From the NCBI RefSeq assembly GCF_009184635.1, contig NZ_WELI01000001.1, forward strand, positions 620,001 through 684,000: DNA of 64,000 bases, given 5' to 3'. The notes below the pieces were generated by a model, which searched no databases, had not been told where the DNA came from, and saw only the letters and a program-made list of their open reading frames with translations. Each line of letters starts with the position of its first letter. Position 1 is the first letter of the stretch. A program made the position numbers and the translations under genes. This DNA is from Rudanella paleaurantiibacter (GTDB taxonomy: Bacteria > Bacteroidota > Bacteroidia > Cytophagales > Spirosomataceae). Shown here in pieces: positions 51,283-59,972 of the stretch.

Positions 51283-54200
51283 TTATCGTTTTATCACCTT
51301 CAGCGCCTGAACCGGTTGGTGGCCGTCGAGGACGCGGAGAATGTACAGACCTGCCGGAACGTTACCCAGCGATACCCGGAGTTTACCCGGTTGCGCCTGT
51401 TGAACCGGTACATCGGTGCTGATACCCGCTAATGAGGTGAGCTGCGTACGCACGTTGGCCAGGGGCAGGCTTGCCGGATAGGCAACCGTCACCTCGGCTT
51501 CGGCCGGGTTGGGGTAGGCCTGCCAGATGATCTCCTCCGCTGAGGGTACGGCAGCCACACGGGCATTGGGGGCTGTTGGTATGCTGAAGATGCCGTTTTG
51601 CAATACAATCTCTACCGACTGTCCGTTGCCTGAGTCGCCAACCTGCCGGACCGACAATCGGTAACGGCCGGGCACAACCCCGCCTACTCCCGGCGCTACC
51701 GGTGAGTAATTGCGGAAATGGTTGTAGCCGTTGTATTGGGTACTGCTGGTTGCACTGCCCCAGTTGCTGTCGGAAAATGATCCGTCGATGCGTTCCAGCC
51801 GCATTTGTACCGCTACGGTAGCCAGCGATAACAACTGAAAACCATGCGTCGGCATATCGTACTTATAACCAATTGACTGGATGAGGCCAGTGGGGGCCGT
51901 CGGGGTCGGAGCGGTAGGTTGGGCCTCTGTAACGGGTTGTGTTGGCTGCGGTGCAGGCTGGGCAGGCGCGGGAGTAGAGCTTGTAACGCTACCGGCCCAG
52001 GCTTCAAACAGGCCATTGCCCAGCGTAATTTCGATTGACTGACCGTTGCCGGTATCGCCCGCCAACCGGGCCGACAGCCGGTAACGACCGGCTTCTACTC
52101 CGCCTACACCCGGTGCTGCCGGTGCGTAGTTGCGGAAAGCGTTGTAGCCACCAAACTCACCACTCGCGGTGACTGCGCCCCAATTCGTCTGAGCAAAGCC
52201 GCCGTCGAGCCGTTCGAGCCGAACTTCTACCGAGGCCGTCGCATTGGTCAGGAGCTGAAACCCGTGCGAAGGCATATCGTATTTGTACCCAATGCGCCGA
52301 ATCTGTCCGTTTGTTGAGCCACCTGCCACGGGGGGGGGCGTCGGTGCGGGCGGGGTTACACTATTTTCGGTAGGTTGTTGCGGAATAGGCGTAGTTGTGG
52401 GCGTTGAAGTGCCGACTCCGGCCTGAAACTGCCCGTTCTGTAAGGTCACCTCTACCGACACTTCGGTACCGGCGGTACCCGCCCGGCGTGCCCAAAGGCG
52501 GTAGCGGCCCGGTTCTACACCACCTACGCCCGGCGCTGCGGGAGAGTAATTGCGGAAGTAGTTGAACGCGCCAAAGTTTGCCGTAATGGCTCCGCTTGCC
52601 CAGTTCGTTTCGCCGAAAGGTCCATCGAGCCGTTCGAGTTTGAGGTCGACGGGACCCTGCGCCATCACCAGCAGCTGAAACCCGTGCGAAGGCATATCGT
52701 ATTTATACCCTAACTGGCTGACGTAATCGACCGAAGGGGTGGTCGTAACGGGGGGCGGTGTCGGGGTGGTTGGTACTGAGGGCGAGGTAGGCGTTGTCGG
52801 GGTAGGGGTTGGCTGGGTGCTGTCGGAGGTGGTGTACACCGTGGTGCGGCCATTGAGCAGGTTAATTTCTACTTGCAGACCGTTGCCCGAGTCGCCAGCT
52901 TTCCGTACTGATAACCGGTAACGGCCCGGTTCTACGCCACCTACACCCCCGGAAATAGGGCTGTAATACCGTACCTTGTTGAAGCCCGGATGCTCGCCAT
53001 TGTCGCCTGCCGATGCCCAGTTGGTTTCGCCAAAATAGCCACCGTCTACGCGTTCGAGCCGAACTTCAACCGGGCCCGACGCGCTCACGAGTAAATGGAA
53101 TCCGTGGCTGGGCATGTCGTAGCTGTAACCCAGACGGCTGATGCTGGCGTCGGCGGTGCCGTTGATGGTAGCGGGTTGAATGGGTGTTTGTGTACCAGTT
53201 TCGGCCGCACCGGGTACTACCCGGAATACCTCACCGGTGGCACCCGGTACTGAATATTGCGCCGACACCACGCGGGTGCGGTAATTGCCACCGGGCAGGT
53301 TGCCTGGCAGGGTAAGCGCAATGGGGTTCTGGTTACCCGCCGACGATTCGGTCACGACTCCGCCATCACTGTTGAGGAGCTGTGCTTTAAACGAGTTGCC
53401 GGGGCTATTATTAAGATACGGAACCCAGATCTGCCGACCGGGAGCCGTCGTGTTGGGCAAAACATAACCGGCTGTTGTAGCGGGTGCGTCGGCCGAGGGG
53501 CTGACGGGTTGCGAACGGCTGAAGAAATCGTTTGATAGGCTCAGGTTCCACAACGCGATGAGTTGAATCAGACCCGACCCGCCGAAGTGCACATCGTCGA
53601 ACCGGTTTTCTGGTCCCACCAGAACATCGGTATTAGGCCCGGCAAATACATTCGGGACACTGTTGATGATTTGCTCCTGCGCCTGAATAATGCCTGGATT
53701 GCTGCGGCCCTGCGTGTAGCTAACCCGCGAAACCACCCACGCCATTGAGCCGGCATTGGCTTGTTGGCGGCTTTTGTCAATCACGTAGCGGATATTGTCG
53801 ATGTAGGCCTGACCACTACGGTCAATATCGCCCTCGCCCTGATGCCAGAGCACCGCCCGAACACCCGTGCGGGCAATGTAGTGGTACAGCACCGAACCCA
53901 ACCGGCGGTACGGAAACAGCGAACCCGACAGGCTGGCGTCACCCTCGGCCGACCGGCGCCACTCTTCGCTCGTGGTACCGGGTTGAGCGGCACCCAGAAA
54001 CAGTACGGGTACCTGCAACCGGCTCACGAGCTGGTCGCCCAGTTTACCCCAGATATAGAGTGGATTCGACGGCCCTACGTTACCACCGCCGTCGGCGTGG
54101 CTAAACCGCATGGGCAGCAGTTGCTCGTTCACATCATTATCACGGAAATCAACAACCGAAACCCGGTCGTCAGAGGCTCCACCGGCCTCCTGAATACCAA

Positions 54201-54585
54201 AGGCGTTCGACTGCCCGGCAATTACAAACACCTCACCTACACCCACACGGTCGATGCTTGTTTCGGCGGCCAGGTTACCGTCGGCCCAGGCCCGGACTTC
54301 GAGCCGGTACCAGCCGCCCGAGCCTGTAATAGAACCCCGGAAGGCTTTGTTGGCGTTGAGCAACCCAACCGGCGACCATCCTGTGGTGGCGCCCCCGGTC
54401 AGAGCCACCAGTCGGGCTTCTACGCGGGTTGCGTTTTGTGGGGCTGTGCCCATTACTACGATATTGGCCTGGTTGGCCCCGTTACGCTGATACACAATGC
54501 GCGACTGGGGAGCGGTAAGGTTCAACTGAGCCAATACCATCCCGGGCCACCACAACAGCAGCCACAGCAAGGAAAACTTATTCAT
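51283..54585 (-). CDS. Secreted SGNH-esterase-like protein with four internal repeats and T9SS sorting domain
   Basis: 1100 residues, ATG start, signal peptide about 1-20 (LLLWWPGMVLAQ). About 95-345 is an SGNH/GDSL fold like sialate O-acetylesterases: VIAGQSNAFG (Ser about 125), WHQGEGDID (about 246) and DDVHFGG with the putative Asp/His (about 331). An Ig-like segment follows, then four repeats of about 95 residues starting near 480, 620, 760 and 900 (GYKYDMPSHGFQLL ... GVGGVEPGRYRLS-R-AGDSGNG), joined by Pro/Thr/Ser-rich linkers, and a type A sorting domain about 1020-1100 (WQAYPNPAEAEVTV ... GLYILRVLDG). Cell-surface or secreted through T9SS. Repeat function unknown; a carbohydrate-binding or adhesive role is a guess. 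Confidence 0.85.
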   Translation of the reverse strand: MNKFSLLWLLLWWPGMVLAQLNLTAPQSRIVYQRNGANQANIVVMGTAPQNATRVEARLVALTGGATTGWSPVGLLNANKAFRGSITGSGGWYRLEVRAWADGNLAAETSIDRVGVGEVFVIAGQSNAFGIQEAGGASDDRVSVVDFRDNDVNEQLLPMRFSHADGGGNVGPSNPLYIWGKLGDQLVSRLQVPVLFLGAAQPGTTSEEWRRSAEGDASLSGSLFPYRRLGSVLYHYIARTGVRAVLWHQGEGDIDRSGQAYIDNIRYVIDKSRQQANAGSMAWVVSRVSYTQGRSNPGIIQAQEQIINSVPNVFAGPNTDVLVGPENRFDDVHFGGSGLIQLIALWNLSLSNDFFSRSQPVSPSADAPATTAGYVLPNTTAPGRQIWVPYLNNSPGNSFKAQLLNSDGGVVTESSAGNQNPIALTLPGNLPGGNYRTRVVSAQYSVPGATGEVFRVVPGAAETGTQTPIQPATINGTADASISRLGYSYDMPSHGFHLLVSASGPVEVRLERVDGGYFGETNWASAGDNGEHPGFNKVRYYSPISGGVGGVEPGRYRLSVRKAGDSGNGLQVEINLLNGRTTVYTTSDSTQPTPTPTTPTSPSVPTTPTPPPVTTTPSVDYVSQLGYKYDMPSHGFQLLVMAQGPVDLKLERLDGPFGETNWASGAITANFGAFNYFRNYSPAAPGVGGVEPGRYRLWARRAGTAGTEVSVEVTLQNGQFQAGVGTSTPTTTPIPQQPTENSVTPPAPTPPPVAGGSTNGQIRRIGYKYDMPSHGFQLLTNATASVEVRLERLDGGFAQTNWGAVTASGEFGGYNAFRNYAPAAPGVGGVEAGRYRLSARLAGDTGNGQSIEITLGNGLFEAWAGSVTSSTPAPAQPAPQPTQPVTEAQPTAPTPTAPTGLIQSIGYKYDMPTHGFQLLSLATVAVQMRLERIDGSFSDSNWGSATSSTQYNGYNHFRNYSPVAPGVGGVVPGRYRLSVRQVGDSGNGQSVEIVLQNGIFSIPTAPNARVAAVPSAEEIIWQAYPNPAEAEVTVAYPASLPLANVRTQLTSLAGISTDVPVQQAQPGKLRVSLGNVPAGLYILRVLDGHQPVQALKVIKR

Positions 54586-55283
54586 GAACTAAATGGGTAC
54601 AATAAGGGGTAGAAACGGATTGTCCGGGTGGTCGTGTCCGGCAATGACGTTTGGTTAGGTAGATGATCTTCGCGTGCTGCCTGGCCAGATTGAGTGTACG
54701 GCCATTGACAGATCAGGCACAACCCAGAGGAGGGGTAAGGGCACTATTGATCACAGGAGGGCAAAAGACGGGGGCGTGTTACGCGGCCAAAAGGGGGTAA
54801 GGGGCCAGTGTAGGGTCTGGCAACAAATAAGTTTTTACCTTAAAAAGGTACTCCAGAGAGGCAATGTGAAGTTTAAAACGCATGATCAAACTGCTCAGAA
54901 TCAAAATTGCATTACTAGGTTTCGTGATTCAAAAGTAACCAATAAGACCTTTGTAGAATTATATTTTGCCCTTCAGATTGTTTAAAAAACTTTTTTAATG
55001 TTTCGTCTTTTCTACAAAAATTTCCTAAAAATGAGCCTGTATAACCACCATTGGCCGTTTTGGTCTCTAAATTAAAATTTGATTTTAATTGTATATTCTC
55101 TATTCCCTTAGTCGAATACGCACGAAAAAGAGAGTTAGCTCGTTTCGCGCCTGCACAAGCGCGAAGTGGGCCATTCAGTCATTTATTCCATTGGTTCTAT
55201 GGGTGTAAACAATTTTAGGCGACTATCTCAGTTGGTCATGTACCGGCGGTTTGTACCGACGGCGTGTACTTTTTACTCAAAAC
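54586..55283. other. Long AT-rich intergenic region upstream of the fasciclin gene
   Basis: Almost 700 bp between divergent genes. 54610-54800 has normal composition; 54830-55120 is clearly AT-rich with many T and A runs. No coding frame looks real (a 103-codon frame at 54674-54985 has no protein-like composition). GTCCGG occurs twice near 54622-54640 but not as a dyad. It must hold promoters for both flanking genes; no exact box was found. Confidence 0.6.
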
Positions 55284-55883
55284 ATGATGAAACGTATGAA
55301 GAAGCAATGGATGTTCGTGCTTGGCTTAGCCGTAGCGACGGTGGGTGGTGTGCAGGCCCAAACTAGCCCCGCGGCTAATTCGGGTCGCGACCAGAGCAGT
55401 ACCACGACCAATGCCCCAACCACAGGTGTATCGACCAATGCCGATCTGGCAGCCAGCGCAGCCCTGTCATCGGATCATTCGACTTTATTGCAGGCATTGC
55501 AGGCGGCCAGCCTGACCGATATGGCGCAGAAAGGTGGTCCCTACACAGTTTTTGCCCCAACCAATGCGGCTTTTGCCAAAATTGATGCAGCTACACTTGA
55601 GTCGCTCATGCAACCCGCCAACCGGCAGCAACTATCGCAATTGTTGGCTTACCATGTGGTGCGGGGGCGCTACACCTCGGCAACGCTCAAGAACAACCAG
55701 ACCCTCACCACTGTGCAGGGAGGCAAGCTGACCGTGAAAAAAGAAGGTAATACGCTCGCCATAACCGATGCGGCTGGTAACACCTCGACCGTTAATATGG
55801 GCGACATTACGGCCACCAACGGCATTGTGCACTCAGTTGATACAGTGCTGATGCCCGGCGCTCTGAGCACGGGTGCTAAGTAA
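55284..55883 (+). CDS. Secreted fasciclin (FAS1) domain protein
   Basis: 199 residues from the ATG at 55284 (MMKRMKKQWMFVLGLAVATV); ATGs at 55287 and 55296 are alternatives, and a TTG at 55251 gives no better signal peptide. Signal peptide about 1-26 (GGVQAQ), a low-complexity Ser/Thr/Asn linker about 27-60, then one FAS1 domain about 62-190 with H1 GGPYTVFAPTNAAFAKI and H2-like NGIVHSVDTVLMP. FAS1 domains mediate adhesion or surface interactions. An intrinsic terminator lies 60 bp after the stop. Confidence 0.9.
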   Translation: MMKRMKKQWMFVLGLAVATVGGVQAQTSPAANSGRDQSSTTTNAPTTGVSTNADLAASAALSSDHSTLLQALQAASLTDMAQKGGPYTVFAPTNAAFAKIDAATLESLMQPANRQQLSQLLAYHVVRGRYTSATLKNNQTLTTVQGGKLTVKKEGNTLAITDAAGNTSTVNMGDITATNGIVHSVDTVLMPGALSTGAK

Positions 55884-55915
55884 ACGGCGGGCTTGTCCAT
55901 TGCCGAACAGCCAAC

Positions 55916-55929
55916 GTCCGTAAACGGAC
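55916..55929. promoter_or_regulatory. Activator palindrome C, GTCCG-TAAA-CGGAC
   Basis: Third perfect copy of the dyad found twice upstream of the first ABC operon. Its centre is about 63 bp upstream of the -24 GG of the sigma-54 element at 55984, almost the same distance as palindrome A from its promoter (65 bp). Confidence 0.65.
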
Positions 55930-55943
55930 AGGTAGGCTCTCAG

Positions 55944-55976
55944 AAAGCCGCTCCTTATACCGGGGGCGGCTTTTTT
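55944..55976 (+). terminator. Intrinsic terminator of the fasciclin gene
   Basis: Stem AAAGCCGC/GCGGCTTT, extended by CC/GG pairs, with a run of six T. It lies between palindrome C and the sigma-54 promoter of the following operon. Confidence 0.8.
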
Positions 55977-55983
55977 GTGTGTC

Positions 55984-55998
55984 TGGCATACACGTTGC
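55984..55998 (+). promoter_or_regulatory. Sigma-54 (-24/-12) promoter of the second ABC efflux operon
   Basis: TGGCATACACGTTGC has the GG and GC doublets exactly 12 bp apart as in TGGCAC-N5-TTGC. The ATPase ATG is 32 nt further on. An alternative TAGCTTTG box at 56012-56019, 10 nt before the ATG, could be a second promoter or chance. Confidence 0.65.
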
Positions 55999-56029
55999 GC
56001 ATGGGTCTGCATAGCTTTGTTTTTGCTTT

Positions 56030-56692
56030 ATGATCCAGCTAACCAACGTCGCCAAATATTATCCGACCGGATTCGGAAAAACATACGTCCTGCGCCAGAT
56101 CTCGCTTTCGATCAACGAGGGCGAGTTTGTGTCTATTATGGGGCCGAGCGGGTCGGGAAAATCGACCCTGCTGCATATTCTTGGATTACTCGAAGAACCC
56201 TCTGAGGGCGAATATCGGCTTCTGAACGAACCCGTGCAGAAACTGTCGGAGAAGAAACGGACCGAGCTTCACCGAACCCAGATCGGGTTTGTATTTCAGG
56301 CCTACCACCTGATTGATGAGCTGACTGTGTACGAAAACATCGAGACGCCCCTGCTCTACAAGGGGCTGTCGGGTTCGGAGCGAAAAAGCCGCGTTGCCGA
56401 ACTGCTTGACCGCTTTAATATAGTGGCGAAAAAAGATCTGTTTCCGGCCCAGCTGTCGGGGGGGCAGCAGCAATTAGTGGGGATCGCCCGCGCTATTGCG
56501 GCCCGGCCGCGCGTCATTTTCGCCGATGAGCCTACGGGCAACCTGCATTCCGATCAGGCGCGCGAAATCATGGAGTTATTCCGAAAACTGAATCAGGAAG
56601 ACGGCGTCACTATTGTGCAGGTTACCCATTCGGAGGGCAACGCGGCCTACGGAAACCGGGTGCTAAACCTGAAAGACGGCTGGATGGTCTGA
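56030..56692 (+). CDS. ABC transporter ATP-binding protein, LolD/MacB type, divergent signature
   Basis: 220 residues, ATG start ([20 protein letters not shown]). Walker [10 protein letters not shown] (38-46), Q-loop [18 protein letters not shown], Walker B VIFADE (162-167) and switch His200 are intact. The signature reads LSGGQQQL followed by VGIARA (142-155) where relatives have [14 protein letters not shown], and the D-loop reads NLHS instead of NLDS. First gene of an operon with a TolC and an adaptor but no permease, so its membrane partner must be encoded elsewhere, perhaps in the permease array at 1-12309. Likely activated by the NtrC-type regulator through palindrome C. Confidence 0.92.
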   Translation: MIQLTNVAKYYPTGFGKTYVLRQISLSINEGEFVSIMGPSGSGKSTLLHILGLLEEPSEGEYRLLNEPVQKLSEKKRTELHRTQIGFVFQAYHLIDELTVYENIETPLLYKGLSGSERKSRVAELLDRFNIVAKKDLFPAQLSGGQQQLVGIARAIAARPRVIFADEPTGNLHSDQAREIMELFRKLNQEDGVTIVQVTHSEGNAAYGNRVLNLKDGWMV

Positions 56693-56845
56693 GACGTTGC
56701 ATCACCCTTCACAAACAAGTAACAACCGGACGCCAGTAGCCGCTGACGCCCAAGGGTTATCGGCTATACGCCAAAATCGTCCGTTTATCCCAAATCGGTA
56801 GGTACTGCCTGCTGCTTATCCTTAACATTGAACCGAAAATACGTC

Positions 56846-58384
56846 ATGAATATGCGAGTGGAGTGGAGAAAGGCTGCCTTGATCGGGGCCCTGTGCTTAC
56901 AGGCTGCAGCCGGTACAACATGGGCCCAGAATACCCAGGCCCCCAATGCGGTTTCGCCGGGTGTCGCTACATCGGGCGTCGCCACGCCGGGCGTCGCTAC
57001 GTCGAGTGCGGCCAACGGCTCACCGGTGCTTTCGTTGCAGCAGTGTGTTGATTTGGCTTTGCAGAATAATATTCGGGTTCAGCAGGGCCAGATTCAGGTA
57101 CGTGGTTCCGAATTGCAGCTTCGGCAGTCGAAGTTTAACCAGCTCCCCACGGTCAACGGGTTTATTTCGCAAGGGCTCAACTCGGGTCGTAACATTAACC
57201 CCGGTACCAACACCTTTGTCGATCAGGCCGTTCGGTCCAATAACTTTCAGATTGGTGCCAACGTCCCAATCTTTCAGGGCTTTCAGCTGAAAAACCAGAT
57301 TCTTCAGAACCAGACTAACGTACAGGCTGCTTCGAAAGAGCTGTCGGCTACGCAGAATGACGTGGCCCTGCTGGTGGTACAACAATACCTGAACGTACTC
57401 ACGGGTGCCGAGCAACTCGAAATTGCCCGTCGACAACTGGAGGCTACGCAGGCCCAGCTCGACCGGACCCAACGGTTAGTCAATGCGGGGTCATTGCCCG
57501 AAGCAAACCTGTTTGATTTGCGGGCGCAATTGGCCAACGACGAGCTGGCTATCGTGAATGCCCAAAACAACGTCGACCTTGCTAAACTGGCCTTGTTGCA
57601 GGCTATGAACCTGTCGGGTGGGCAAAACTTTGAAATCGAATACCTAAAACTGCCCGACCCCCGTGTGGAAACATACTCGGCTACGGCCCAGCAGATTTAC
57701 GAGATAGCCGTAGCCTCGCAACCACAGGTGCTGGGTGCCGATTTACGCACGCAGAGTGCCCGGCGGGCTATCGACATTGCCCGGGCGGGTTTGTACCCTC
57801 GCTTGTCGCTCAACGGCTCCCTGTCGTCGCTGTTTTCGAGTGTAGGGCTTCAGCGCCGGATTCCCGACGGAACCGTGCAGATTCCGCAAACGGTTATTCT
57901 GCCCGATGGCTCGTCGCAACAGATTTTCTTCTCGCAGAACAACTTCCGATTTGAGGACTACAGTTTCTTCGATCAGTTGGGCAATAACCTGAACCGCTCG
58001 TTGCAGATTTCGCTCAACGTGCCAATTTTCAATCAGCGATTGAGCCGCACCCAAGTTTTGAATGCGACGTTGCAGCAGCAGAATGCGCAGCTCAACGCTG
58101 ATAACATCCGGTTGCAGCTTCGGCAGCAGATCGAAACGGCTTATACCAATCTGACGGCCTCGCTCAATCGCTACCGGGCTACGCAGGTGCAGGTGACGGC
58201 TCTGGAGCAGGCGCTACGGGTGGCCGAGAGCCGTTTCAACGCAGGTGCCCTCAACGGAACGGATTACAACATTGCTAAAACGAACCTCGACCGGGCCCGC
58301 GCCAGTTTGGTGCAGGCGAAATACGATTACGTGTTCCGTACCAAGATTTTAGATTTTTATCAGAATAAACCAATTGCATTTTAA
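56846..58384 (+). CDS. TolC-family outer-membrane efflux protein (ABC operon 2)
   Basis: 512 residues from the ATG at 56846 (MNMRVEWRKAALIGALCL); a TTG at 56828 is less likely. Signal peptide about 1-28 (TTWAQ). The mature N-terminus carries a GVAT micro-repeat (GVATSGVATPGVATSS, about 40-55) encoded by 15-bp tandem repeats at about 56959-57004. Two OEP repeats follow (LNSGRNINPG..., NVPIFQGFQLKNQI; and LQISLNVPIFNQRLSRTQV). The channel would connect to the adaptor encoded next. Gap to the ATPase is 153 bp. Confidence 0.92.
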   Translation: MNMRVEWRKAALIGALCLQAAAGTTWAQNTQAPNAVSPGVATSGVATPGVATSSAANGSPVLSLQQCVDLALQNNIRVQQGQIQVRGSELQLRQSKFNQLPTVNGFISQGLNSGRNINPGTNTFVDQAVRSNNFQIGANVPIFQGFQLKNQILQNQTNVQAASKELSATQNDVALLVVQQYLNVLTGAEQLEIARRQLEATQAQLDRTQRLVNAGSLPEANLFDLRAQLANDELAIVNAQNNVDLAKLALLQAMNLSGGQNFEIEYLKLPDPRVETYSATAQQIYEIAVASQPQVLGADLRTQSARRAIDIARAGLYPRLSLNGSLSSLFSSVGLQRRIPDGTVQIPQTVILPDGSSQQIFFSQNNFRFEDYSFFDQLGNNLNRSLQISLNVPIFNQRLSRTQVLNATLQQQNAQLNADNIRLQLRQQIETAYTNLTASLNRYRATQVQVTALEQALRVAESRFNAGALNGTDYNIAKTNLDRARASLVQAKYDYVFRTKILDFYQNKPIAF

Positions 58385-58510
58385 TAAGCGAGTTAGTGCT
58401 TGTGCGACAGTCTGACGTTTCGATGAGCGAATACCTGCCTGGTCGGGTGCCTATCTGCTGATTCGTTTGTTACTTATTTGCCCATTCACTTATTCACTCA
58501 TTCGCTCATT
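58382..58510. repeat. Hairpin spacer of AATGAGCGAAT-like words
   Basis: Left part AATAAGCGAGTTAGTGCTTG and GATGAGCGAATACC; right part TTCACTTATTCACTC and ATTCGCTCATT, ending at the adaptor ATG. The arms pair imperfectly. Another word-based spacer between genes of one operon. Confidence 0.6.
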
Positions 58511-59908
58511 ATGAAGAAGAAGTCGAACCGTATCTGGTGGATTTTAGGAGGGCTGGTTGTGCTGCTGGCTGGTGGGCTGGTAGCGGCCAAACAGGCCGGG
58601 GTGATCGGCAAACCCAAAACGACCGACGTTGATTTTGCCGCCGTCAAGACAACCGACATCATCGAACGCGTCAGCGCTTCGGGGCGTGTTCAACCCGAGG
58701 TTGAAGTAAAAATCAGCCCCGATGTGTCCGGCGAAATTATTGGCCTGTACGTAAAAGAAGGCGACCCGGTCAAAGCCGGTCAGTTGCTGTGCCGGATTCG
58801 GCCCGACAACTACGAGTCGTTTCTGGCACGGGCCCGCGCTACGGTCGATCAGAGCCGCGCGCAGTTTGAACAGACGAAAGCCAATGTGGCACAGGCTGAA
58901 GCCCGACTGTTGCGTGCTAAAGCGGATTATGAGCGAAACCGGAAGCTGCTGGCCGATAAGGTGATCTCATCGGCCGATTTCGAAACGTCGGAGGCCAACT
59001 ACAGTGTGGCCCGGCAGGAGGTTGAGGCCGCGCGGGCCAACGTGCGGGCGGCTCAGTTCAGCATTAAAAGTGCCGAAGCCAGCCTGCGCGATGCGAGCGA
59101 AAACCTGCGCAAAACGACTATTTATTCCCCTGTCAATGGTACGGTATCCAAGTTGAACGTGGAAGCGGGTGAGCGCGTGGTAGGTACCTCGCAGATGGCC
59201 GGTACCGAAATTATGCGGTTGGCCAACCTGAACAATATGGAGGTGCGCGTAAACGTCAACGAGAACGATATTGTGCGGGTAACCCTCGGTGATACCGCTG
59301 ACATTGAAGTGGATTCGTACACAACTACCGGCCGCCGGTTTAAAGGTATCGTGACCGAAATCTCGAATACGGCCAACGGCATGGCGGGGAATACCAACTC
59401 GGCGGCCTCGGCCATGTCGAACGATGCCGTGACTGAGTTCGAAGTGAAAGTAAAAATCCTCAACTCGTCGTACTCCGACCTACTGGCCAGTCAGAGCAAA
59501 GGGTTTCCATTTAAGCCCGGTATGACGGCATCGGTCGAGATCATCACCGACCGCAAGTCGAACGTGTTGGCTGTGCCTATTGCCGCCGTAACAACCCGTA
59601 TGCCGGAGAAAGAAGAATCGGGCGACGAAGAAAATACATCGGTGCAGACGCCCGAAGCTAAACCCGCCAAGAAAGAGGAGGTGAAAGAGATTGTGTTCGT
59701 GAATCAGGGCGGAAAGGCTGTGCAGCGGGTGGTGAAGACCGGCATCAGCGACTTCGAAAATATCCAGATTGTATCGGGCCTGAAAGCCGGCGAGCAGGTA
59801 GTATCGGGGCCGTTTCTGGCTGTCTCGAAAACGCTCAAGGAGGGCGACCTGATTGTGAAGCGTGATCCGAACAAGGAGAAGGAGAAGAAAGAAAAGAATA
59901 AGGACTAA
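58511..59908 (+). CDS. MacA/HlyD-type periplasmic adaptor (ABC operon 2)
   Basis: 465 residues from the ATG at 58511 (MKKKSNRIWWILGGLVVLL); the in-frame TTG 11 codons upstream encodes hairpin sequence. TM anchor about 8-26, lipoyl half (SGEIIGLYVKEGDPVKAGQLLCRI), coiled coil about 105-205, second lipoyl half (TIYSPVNGTVSKLNVEAGERV), barrel domain (MEVRVNVNENDIVRV) and a membrane-proximal domain. An acidic/Lys-rich insert (KEESGDEENTS... KPAKKEEVKE, about 370-397) and a Lys/Glu tail are unusual extras. Together with the TolC and ATPase it forms a MacAB-TolC-like set lacking the permease. Confidence 0.92.
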   Translation: MKKKSNRIWWILGGLVVLLAGGLVAAKQAGVIGKPKTTDVDFAAVKTTDIIERVSASGRVQPEVEVKISPDVSGEIIGLYVKEGDPVKAGQLLCRIRPDNYESFLARARATVDQSRAQFEQTKANVAQAEARLLRAKADYERNRKLLADKVISSADFETSEANYSVARQEVEAARANVRAAQFSIKSAEASLRDASENLRKTTIYSPVNGTVSKLNVEAGERVVGTSQMAGTEIMRLANLNNMEVRVNVNENDIVRVTLGDTADIEVDSYTTTGRRFKGIVTEISNTANGMAGNTNSAASAMSNDAVTEFEVKVKILNSSYSDLLASQSKGFPFKPGMTASVEIITDRKSNVLAVPIAAVTTRMPEKEESGDEENTSVQTPEAKPAKKEEVKEIVFVNQGGKAVQRVVKTGISDFENIQIVSGLKAGEQVVSGPFLAVSKTLKEGDLIVKRDPNKEKEKKEKNKD

Positions 59909-59917
59909 CCTTAAGGA

Positions 59918-59972
59918 CCCCTAAAAGCAATCAGCCCGGCCAATTATAGGCCGGGCTGATTGCTTTTAGGGG
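59918..59972. terminator. Very long perfect hairpin, bidirectional terminator
   Basis: Perfect 24-bp arms (59918-59941 and 59949-59972, including AAAAGCAATCAGCCCGGCC) with a 7-base loop AATTATA. It separates the convergent adaptor and coiled-coil genes and overlaps the latter's stop codon. Confidence 0.9.

Noticed and set aside
53761-54612. 283-codon plus-strand frame opposite the esterase-like gene
   Set aside because: It is antisense to a well-supported secreted protein with recognisable motifs and has no family-like sequence. Long antisense frames are expected at this base composition.
54674-54985. 103-codon frame in the long intergenic region
   Set aside because: Composition is not protein-like, it runs into AT-rich non-coding DNA, and no promoter or family similarity was seen.
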